From contig NC_092045.1 in the NCBI RefSeq assembly GCF_003086295.3, positions 25,610,890 to 25,674,889 of the forward strand: DNA of 64,000 nt, read 5' to 3'. The notes below the pieces were generated by a model. That model ran no database searches. It saw nothing but the letters and a program-made list of their open reading frames with translations, and had not been told where the DNA came from. The position numbers and the translations under genes are program-made. The stretch comes from Arachis hypogaea. Lineage: Eukaryota; Streptophyta; Magnoliopsida; Fabales; Fabaceae. Below, piece after piece: positions 56,638 to 64,000 of this stretch (positions are counted from its first letter, which is position 1; each line of letters opens with the position of its first letter).

Positions 56638-58185
56638 TGATGAGCGGATATTTTATACGCTTTTTGGGAGTAATTTCATGTAGATTTTAGCATGTTTCAG
56701 TTAGTTTTTAGTAGAATAATATTAGTTTTTAGGCAAAAATCATATTTCTGGACTTTACTATGAGTGTGTGTATTTTTCTGTGATTTCAGGTATTTTCTGG
56801 CTGAAATTGAGGGAGTTGAGCAAAAATCTGACTTAGGCTGAAAAAGGACTGCTGATGCTGTTGGATCCTGACCTCCCTGCACTCGGAATGGATTTTCTGG
56901 AGCTACAAGAGTCCAATTGGCGCGCTCTTAACGGCGTTGGAAAGTAGACATCCAGGGCTTTCCAGCAATATATAATAGTCCATACTTTGCGCGAAGATAG
57001 ATGACGTAACTTGGCGTTGAACGCCAAGTTCATGCTGCTGTCTAGAGTTAAACGCCAGAAAAACGTCGTGATCCGGAGTTGAACGCCCAAAACACGTCAT
57101 AACCTGGAGTTTAACGCCAAGAAAGGCCTCCACTCGTGGATAGCTTTAGTCTCAGCCCCAGCACACACCAAGTGGGCCCCAGAAGTGGATTTCTGCACCA
57201 ATTATCTTTGTTTACTCATTTTCTGTAAACCTAGGTTACTAGTTTACTATTTAAACAACTTTTAGAGACTTATCTTGTACCTCATGACATTTTCAGATCT
57301 AAATTACATACTTTGTGACGGCATGAGTCTTTAAACTCCATTGTTGGGGGTGAGGAGCTCTGCAGCGTCTCGATGAATTAATGCAATTGTTTCTATTTCA
57401 CTCAAACGTGTGTATGGTCCGATCTAAGATGTTTATTCGCGCTTAATTGTGAAAGAGGTGATGATCCGTGACACTCATCACCTCCTTCAATCTATGAACG
57501 TGTGCCTGACAAACACCTCCGTTCTACATCAGACTGAATGAACTTCTCTTAGATTCCTTAATCAGAATCTCCGCGGTATAAGCTAGAATTGATGGCGGCC
57601 ACTCTTGAGGATCTGGAAGGTCTAAACCTTGTCTGTGGTATTCCGAGTAGGATTCAAGGATTGAATGGCTGTGACGCGCTTCAAACTCGCGATTGCTGGG
57701 CGTGATGACAAACGCAAAAGGATCAATGGATCCTATTCCAACATGATCGAGAACCGATAGCTGATTAGCCGTGCTGTGACAGAGCATCTGGAACGTTTTC
57801 ACTGAGAGGATGGAAAGTAGCCACTGACAATGGTGACACCCTACATACAGCTTGCCGTAGACGTGCTTTACAAACAATTGAGTTGAATATTACATTGCAG
57901 AAATTCAGAGGACAAAGCATCTCCAAAACTCCAACATATTTCCCATTACTGCACAACAAGTAACGATTTGATTCTCTTTTATTTTTCTAATAATTTTAAA
58001 TACTTTGACTTCTTACAAGTAAAACCAAATAATCTTGCTGGCCTCCTGACTAAGATTGATAAAATAAACATTGATTGCTTCAAACCAATAATCTCCGTGG
58101 GATCGACCCTTACTCACGTAAGGTATTACTTGGACGACCCAGTGCACTTGCTGGTTAGTTGTGCGGATTACAAATTCGTGCACCA
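56638..58185 (+). repeat. Element E 5' LTR
   Basis: 1548 bp, TGATGAGCGGATATTTTATA to TTCGTGCACCA. It has the hairpin module (56893-56985), GGCGTTGAACGCC-type cluster (57010-57122) and TATA-like TATTTAAA (57249-57256). Confidence 0.9.
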
Positions 58186-58191
58186 AGTTTT

Positions 58192-58209
58192 TGGCGCCGT
58201 TGCCGGGGA
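58192..58209 (+). promoter_or_regulatory. Element E primer-binding site
   Basis: TGGCGCCGTTGCCGGGGA lies 6 bases after the LTR end; tRNA-Asp-type. Confidence 0.9.
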
Positions 58210-59031
58210 TTATTGAGTTTGAACAATTGAAGGCATATTTTATTTTTTAGATCAGGAATAATTTATTTTTGTTGTTACAGAGTCATTAAATTTTGATAGG
58301 ATAGTTTCTTTTCAAAAATTTCTTTTCAAAAATATTATTTTTCTTAATTAATTGTTGATTTTTCGTGAATTTAGTGTCTTATTCTAAGTTTGGTGTTAAT
58401 TACATATTTTATATTTTCCTTAAAATTTTCGTATTAGTGTTCTGGGTTCTTCCTTGATCTTCAAGTTGTTCTTGATAATTGGGTATACCCTTTGGAACCT
58501 TTTTCAAAAACAATTTTTCTTGGATTAAATCTTGTGCCAAACTTTAAGTTTGGTGTTTTCTTGTTAATCTTTTTATAATTTTCGAAAATTTTATTAAAGT
58601 TTTCTAAAAAATTTTAAGTTTGGTGTTCTTCCTTTTGTTCTTGGTGTTCTTGTGAATCTTCAAGGTGTTCTTGAGTTTTTCTTGTGTCTTGATCTTAAAA
58701 TTTTTAAGTTTGGTGTTCCTTAGTGTTTTCCCTCCAAAAATTTTCGAAAATAAGGAGCATTAGATCTAAAAAATTTTAAGTCTTGTGCCTTTTGTGTGTT
58801 TTTCTCTTTCATCATAAAATTTAAAATTCAAAAAAATTTATATTTTCTAACTAATTTTGAACTACTTTTTCGAATTTTTTTTATATAAAGTTTAGATTTC
58901 AATTTCAAAATTTTTTTCGAAAAAAATTTTCACAAAATATTTTCAAATTTTTTTTATATATTCCATTTTTATTTATTCCACTATTAGAAAATAAATAATA
59001 TTAACATACATACCATCTCTTTTATTCCATC
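58210..59031 (+). other. Element E leader with AAGTTTGGTGT repeats
   Basis: T-rich untranslated leader with exact AAGTTTGGTGT at 58386, 58546, 58616 and 58706 and a variant near 58778. No coding. Confidence 0.75.
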
Positions 59032-62000
59032 ATGGAATTAAGGGGGAATGAACAGTCCAGGAGGACTCTGGGGTCATATGCTAACCCCACTACTGCTTCA
59101 TATGGGAGTAGTATCTGTATACCCTCCATTGGAGTTGGTAGCTTTGAGCTGAATCCTCAGCTCATTATCATGGTGCAGCAAAACTGCCAGTATTCTGGTC
59201 TTCCACATGAAGAACCTACAGAGTTTCTGGCACAATTTCTGCAAATTGCTGATACAGTACATGATAAGGAAGTAGATCAGGATGTCTACAGATTATTACT
59301 ATTTCCATTTGCTGTAAAAGATCAAGCTAAGTGGTGGTTAAATAACCAGCCTAAGAACAACATAAAAACATGGAAACAACTGTCAGAAAAATTCCTGAAT
59401 CACTATTTCCCTCCAAAACGGATGACACAGCTAAGGCTAAGCATCCAAGGCTTCAAACAAGGAGATAATGAATCCCTTTATGATGCCTGGGAGAGATACA
59501 GAGAGATGCTAAGAAAATGTCCCTCTGAAATGTTTTCAGAGTGGGTGCAATTGGACATCTTCTATTATGGGCTTATAGAAAAAGCTCAGATTTCTCTAGA
59601 CCACTCAGCTGGTGGATCTATACATATGAGAAAAATAATTGAAGAAGCTCAAGAGCTCATTGATACAGTTGCCAGAAATCAGCATCTGTACCTGAGCAGT
59701 GAATCTTCCATGAAAGAAGAAGCTAAAACAGTAACTGCAGAACTTAGTCCGGTGGATCAGGCTAATGAAATTAATCAACAATTGGACTTTCTAACTCGGC
59801 AGCTAGCCGAATTCAAGGAAATATTACAGGAAACAAGAATGGCTAACAGGAATATGGAAGTGCAATTAAAGCAGACAGAAAAGAAATTGTCAAAACAAAT
59901 AACAGAAGAATGCCAAGCAGTTCAATTAAGAAGTGGGAAAACATTAAATACCTCACTTCAAAGCAGTAGGAAGCCAAGAAATGAACAGATGTCTACTCAA
60001 AATCCCTCTGAGGACAATCAGAGCCCAGAGAGGAATGATGCTGGCGCTGAACGCCCAGACCATGCTCATTCCTGGCGTTCAACGCCAGAAACAAGCATGA
60101 ATCCGGCGTTGAACGCCCAAAGGGAACATGATTCTGGCGTTCAAACGCTAGTAACCAATAAGGAAGTGGCGTCTAACGCCACTCCAGCTTCCACCCCTGG
60201 CATTCAAATGCCAGTGGGTGATCAGTCACATACAAGTGCTGATAACAACCCTTCTAAAAAGGCTTCCCAACCCACTTCTGTAAGTAATAAACCTACAGCA
60301 ACTAAGGTTGAGGAATACAAAGTCAAAATGCCTTATCCTCAAAAATTCCGCCAAGCGGAACAGGATAAGCAATTTTCCCGCTTTGCAGACTATCTCAGGA
60401 CTCTTGAAATAAAGATTCCGTTTGCAGAAGCACTTGAGCAAATACCCTCTTATGCTAAGTTCATGAAAGAGATCTTAAGTCATAAGAAGGATTGGAGGGA
60501 GACTGAAAAAGTTTACCTCACTGAAGAATGCAGTGCAGTCATTCTGAAGAGCTTACCTGAGAAGCTTAAAGATCCTGGAAGCTTTATGATACCATGCACA
60601 TTAGAAGGTACTTGTACCAAGCAAGCTTTATGTGATCTTGGGGCAAGTATCAATCTAATACCTGCATCTACTATCAGAAAGCTTGGTTTGACTGAAGAAA
60701 TCAAACCAACCAGGATATGTCTTCAACTTGCTGATGGCTCCATTAAATACCCATCAGGAGTGATTGAAGACATGATTGTCAAGGTCGGGCCATTCGCCTT
60801 TCCTACTGACTTTGTGGTGCTGGAAATGGAGGAGCACAAGAGTGCAACTCTCATTCTAGGAAGACCTTTTCTAGCCACTGGCCGAACCCTCATTGATGTC
60901 CAAAAAGGGGAAGTAACCTTGAGAGTCAATGAGGAGGAGTTTAAGTTGAATGTTGTCAAAGCCATGCAACATCCAGACACCCCAAATGACTGCATGAGTG
61001 TTGATATTATTGACTCTCTGGTAAGAGAGGTCAATATGGCTGAGAATCTCGAATCAGAGCTAGAGGACATCTTTAAAGATGTTCAGCCTGATTTGGAGGA
61101 ATCAGAGAAGATAATAGAACCTCTGAAAATCCCTCAAGAAGAGGAGAAACCTCCAAAAACCGAACTCAAACCATTACCACCATCCCTGAAATATGCATTT
61201 CTGGGAGAAGGTGATACATTTCCTGTAATTATAAGCTCTACCTTAGAGCCACAGGAAGAGGAAGCACTAATTCAAGTGCTAATGACGCACAAGATAGCTC
61301 TTGGGTGGTCCATTAGTGATCTTAAGGGCATTAGCCCAGCCAGATGCATGCACAAAATCTTGCTGGAGGATGACGCCAAGCCAGTGGTTCAACCACAAAG
61401 GCGGCTGAATCCAGCTATGAAAGAAGTGGTGCAGAAAGAGGTCACTAAATTACTAGAGGCTGGGATTATTTATCCTATTTCTGACAGCCCCTGGGTGAGC
61501 CCTGTCCAAGTTGTCCCTAAGAAAGGAGGCATGACAGTGGTTCATAATGAAAAAAATGAACTGGTTCCTACAAGGACAGTTACAGGGTGGCGTATGTGCA
61601 TTGATTATAGAAGGCTCAATACAGCCACCAGAAAGGATCATTTTCCTTTACCATTCATAGACCAGATGCTAGAAAGACTAGCAGGTCATGAATACTACTG
61701 CTTCCTGGATGGATATTCAGGTTATAATCAAATTGCAGTAGATTCCCAGGATCAAGAGAAAACGGCATTCACATGTCCATCTGGAGTATTTGCTTACAGA
61801 AGGATGCCATTTGGCCTGTGCAATGCACCTGCAACCTTTCAGAGGTGCATGCTCTCAATTTTCTCTGATATGGTGGAAAAATTCCTGGAAGTCTTCATGG
61901 ATGACTTCTCAGTATTTGGAGACTCATTCAGCTCCTGCCTTAACCATTTAGCACTTGTTCTGAAAAGATGCCAAGAGACTAACCTGGTTTTAAACTGGGA

Positions 62001-62574
62001 AAAATGTCACTTTATGGTGACCGAAGGAATTGTCCTTGGGCACAAAATTTCGAACAAGGGAATAGAGGTGGATCAAGCTAAGGTAGAAGTAATTGAAAAA
62101 TTACCACCACCTGCCAATGTTAGGGCAATCAGAAGCTTTCTGGGACATGCAGGATTCTATAGGAGGTTTATAAAGGATTTTTCAACAATCGCCAAACCTC
62201 TGAGCAACCTGCTAGCTGCTGACACGCCATTTATATTTGATAAAGAGTGTCTGCAAGCATTTGAGACTCTGAAAGCTAAATTGGTCACAGCACCAATCAT
62301 CTCTGCACCAGACTGGACATTACCATTTGAATTGATGTGTGATGCCAGTGACCATGCCATTGGTGTAGTGTTGGGACAAAGGCATGACAAGCTTCTGCAC
62401 GTTATTTACTATGCCAGCCGTATTTTAAATGACGCACAGAAGAATTACACAACCACAGAGAAAGAGCTACTTGCAGTGGTTTACGCCATTGACAAATTCA
62501 GATCCTATTTAGTAGGATCAAAAGTGATTGTGTATACTGATCATGCTGCTCTTAAATATCTACTCACAAAGTAG
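59032..62574 (+). CDS. gag-pol: Element E gag-PR-RT-RNaseH polyprotein (first 1180 residues, ends at a TAG)
   Basis: One continuous frame with no gag/pol frameshift. The gag core spans about residues 85-190 (LLLFPFAVKDQAKWWL; YDAWERYREMLRKCP). Residues 336-396 are a hinge translated from GGCGTTnAACGCC palindromes. The retropepsin-like protease has CDLGAS (Asp535) and ILGRPFLAT near 608-616. RT spans about 800-980 with CIDYRRLN, FLDGYSGYNQI and the active site FMDD (955-958) in the Athila-typical FMDDFSVFG. RNaseH has Asp1104, Glu1143/1145 and Asp1170. No CCHC zinc knuckle is seen. The frame ends at TAG 62572-62574 inside RNaseH; the same frame continues after it, so this looks like a point nonsense change. 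The copy is probably inactive unless read through. Confidence 0.92.
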   Translation: MELRGNEQSRRTLGSYANPTTASYGSSICIPSIGVGSFELNPQLIIMVQQNCQYSGLPHEEPTEFLAQFLQIADTVHDKEVDQDVYRLLLFPFAVKDQAKWWLNNQPKNNIKTWKQLSEKFLNHYFPPKRMTQLRLSIQGFKQGDNESLYDAWERYREMLRKCPSEMFSEWVQLDIFYYGLIEKAQISLDHSAGGSIHMRKIIEEAQELIDTVARNQHLYLSSESSMKEEAKTVTAELSPVDQANEINQQLDFLTRQLAEFKEILQETRMANRNMEVQLKQTEKKLSKQITEECQAVQLRSGKTLNTSLQSSRKPRNEQMSTQNPSEDNQSPERNDAGAERPDHAHSWRSTPETSMNPALNAQREHDSGVQTLVTNKEVASNATPASTPGIQMPVGDQSHTSADNNPSKKASQPTSVSNKPTATKVEEYKVKMPYPQKFRQAEQDKQFSRFADYLRTLEIKIPFAEALEQIPSYAKFMKEILSHKKDWRETEKVYLTEECSAVILKSLPEKLKDPGSFMIPCTLEGTCTKQALCDLGASINLIPASTIRKLGLTEEIKPTRICLQLADGSIKYPSGVIEDMIVKVGPFAFPTDFVVLEMEEHKSATLILGRPFLATGRTLIDVQKGEVTLRVNEEEFKLNVVKAMQHPDTPNDCMSVDIIDSLVREVNMAENLESELEDIFKDVQPDLEESEKIIEPLKIPQEEEKPPKTELKPLPPSLKYAFLGEGDTFPVIISSTLEPQEEEALIQVLMTHKIALGWSISDLKGISPARCMHKILLEDDAKPVVQPQRRLNPAMKEVVQKEVTKLLEAGIIYPISDSPWVSPVQVVPKKGGMTVVHNEKNELVPTRTVTGWRMCIDYRRLNTATRKDHFPLPFIDQMLERLAGHEYYCFLDGYSGYNQIAVDSQDQEKTAFTCPSGVFAYRRMPFGLCNAPATFQRCMLSIFSDMVEKFLEVFMDDFSVFGDSFSSCLNHLALVLKRCQETNLVLNWEKCHFMVTEGIVLGHKISNKGIEVDQAKVEVIEKLPPPANVRAIRSFLGHAGFYRRFIKDFSTIAKPLSNLLAADTPFIFDKECLQAFETLKAKLVTAPIISAPDWTLPFELMCDASDHAIGVVLGQRHDKLLHVIYYASRILNDAQKNYTTTEKELLAVVYAIDKFRSYLVGSKVIVYTDHAALKYLLTK
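60037..60219 (+). repeat. Palindrome array inside the element E gag reading frame
   Basis: Six units such as CTGGCGTTCAACGCCAG (about 60072) and GTGGCGTCTAACGCCAC (about 60166) are translated in frame between gag and protease. They match the motif type in the LTR. Confidence 0.85.
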
Positions 62575-64000
62575 GATTCAAAGCCCAGACTTATAAGATG
62601 GGTGTTGCTTCTACAAGAGTTTGATATAGAAATAAGAGACAGAAAAGGGACAGAGAATCAAGTAGCAGATCACCTGTCCCGAATAGAACCAGTAGAAGGG
62701 GCGTCCCTCCCTCTCACTGAGATCTCTGAAACCTTTCCGGATGAGCAACTCTTTGCCATCCAGGAAGTGCCATGGTTTGCAGACATTGCAAACTACAAGG
62801 CAGTGAGATTCATACCCAAAGAGTACAGTAGGGTGCAATCAAAGAAATTAATCACAGATGCAAAGTACTACCTTTGGGATGAACCATATCTCTTTAAGAG
62901 ATGTGCAGACGGAGTAATCCGTAGATGTGTGCCTAAGGAAGAAGCGCAAAAGATTTTATGGCACTGCCATGGATCACAGTATGGAGGACATTTCGGAAGT
63001 GAGCGAACAGCCACAAGAGTCCTCCAAAGTGGCTTCTACTGGCCCACTCTCTATAAAGATTCCCGAGCATTTGTACTTAATTGTGACAGCTGCCAATGAT
63101 CTGGCAACCTGCCTCACAGTTATGCCATGCCTCAACAAGGAATCTTGGAGATTGAATTGTTTGATGTATGGGGTATTGACTTCATGGGACCTTTCCCACC
63201 ATCATACTCAAACACTTATATTCTGGTGGCAGTGGATTATGTATCCAAATGGGTGGAGGCTATTGCAACACCCACTAATGACACTAAAACAGTGTTAAAA
63301 TTCCTCCAGAAACATATTTTCAGCAGATTTGGTATCCCTAGAGTATTAATCAGTGATGGGGGCACTCATTTCTGCAATAAACAGCTTTACTCTGCTCTGG
63401 TACGTTATGGAGTTAGCCACAGGGTAGCTACTCCATATCACCCACAAACTAATGGGCAAGCTGAAGTCTCAAATAGAGAACTCAAAAGAATCCTGGAACG
63501 GACTGTAATTAACCGTAGAAAGGATTGGGCAAGAAGCTTGGATGATGCTCTGTGGGCATACAGAACAGCATTTAAGACCCCTATAGGGACCTCTCCATAC
63601 CAGCTTGTGTATGGAAAGGCATGTCACTTGCCAGTGGAACTGGAACACAAGGCCTACTGGGCAACCAGATTCCTAAACCTTGATGCCAAGTTAGCTGGAG
63701 AAAAACGATTGCTCCAGTTAAATGAGCTAGAGGAATTTAGACTCAATGCTTTCGAGAATGCAAAAATTTACAAGGAGAAAGCAAAAAGATGGCATGATAA
63801 GAAATTGTCATCCAGAGTCTTTGAGCCAGGGCAGAAAGTTCTGCTATTCAATTCTAGGCCTAAATTATTCCCTGGGAAATTAAAATCCCGGTGGAGAGGT
63901 CCATATGTAATTACAAGTGTGTCACCATATGGATACGTAGAGCTTCAGGATAATGAATCTAACAAAAAGTTCATTGTTAATGGACAGAGAGTTAAAACAT
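62575..64000 (+). pseudogene. INT: Element E RNaseH end and integrase, same frame, one more stop
   Basis: It continues the gag-pol frame. The RNaseH tail DHLSRIEP is near 62676. The integrase HHCC finger (HCHG...GGHFG, CDSC) spans about 62962-63096. A TGA at 63097-63099 directly follows CDSCQ; relatives have Arg there, so a CGA-to-TGA change is likely. The catalytic core follows in the same frame with Asp (63178), Asp (63355) and Glu (63463), giving a D-35-E spacing. The tail blocks [10 protein letters not shown] and [10 protein letters not shown] follow. The frame is open to the window end. Confidence 0.9.

Larger units (their letters stand above)
56638..64000 (+). mobile_element. Element E: autonomous-type Athila-lineage LTR retrotransposon (continues past the window)
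   Basis: 5' LTR 56638-58185, PBS, leader and a single fused gag-PR-RT-RNaseH-INT frame that reaches the window end. It belongs to the same broad family as A and C by LTR ends, PBS, palindromes and leader motifs. By LTR and gag it could be FIDEL, the autonomous peanut element known to me, but this is not checked. Confidence 0.9.

Overview
The window is nuclear DNA of a plant, very probably a peanut relative (genus Arachis). The LTR starts TGATGAGCGGATA and TGATAAACCACT, the recurrent TAAGTTTGGTGT motif and arrays of the palindrome GGCGTTTAACGCC are what I remember as typical of Arachis Ty3/gypsy (Athila-lineage) retrotransposons. The species call comes from memory and was not searched. There are no bacterial operons, CRISPR arrays or tRNA/rRNA genes.

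Bases 1-6640 are a small gene island. They hold one complete five-exon minus-strand gene for a GT64 glycosyltransferase (EPC1/GMT1 type, predicted 331 residues), flanked by AT-rich DNA with microsatellites. Bases 6640-11761 are unclassified repetitive DNA with two arrays of degenerate short repeats.

From 11767 to the window end essentially everything can be explained as one nest of LTR retrotransposons. Old element A (5' LTR 11767-14763; 3' LTR from 41939) has been opened several times. (i) A solo LTR of family B lies inverted in its 5' LTR (TSD GGGAT). (ii) A complete non-autonomous element B (16037-37241, TSD TTCAT) sits just before A's gag. B contains complete non-autonomous element C (18759-32406, TSD ACCAC, both LTRs 1732 bp). 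C contains a 3.26-kb solo LTR of family D (TSD GAACC). (iii) Minus-strand element G starts at 43050 inside A's 3' LTR. G is broken by a rearranged cluster of family-H LTRs (48475 to about 54300) and, in its integrase, by another LTR element I (56043). I is broken four codons into its gag by autonomous element E (56638 to beyond 64000).

Elements that still encode polymerase functions (E with gag-PR-RT-RNaseH-INT; G with INT) coexist with short relatives that keep gag/protease and/or a downstream accessory ORF but lack RT and INT (A, C) or keep almost nothing (B, H). Autonomous/non-autonomous pairing is known for Arachis elements (FIDEL/Feral, Pipoka/Pipa as I recall). I did not assign the copies here to those names.

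The most interesting signals are non-coding. First, families carry their own GC-rich palindrome array, of the same type in the LTR and in the spacer between pol and the accessory ORF. Second, a stem-loop with a fixed AGGA/GGGA loop and changing but compensated stem bases is followed a few bases later by AAGTTTGGTGT or AAGTGTGGGGAGG; it occurs twice per element in A, B and C, one copy abutting the 3' LTR. Third, a second compensated hairpin lies just after the end of pol. Fourth, a hairpin module recurs in the LTRs of unrelated families.
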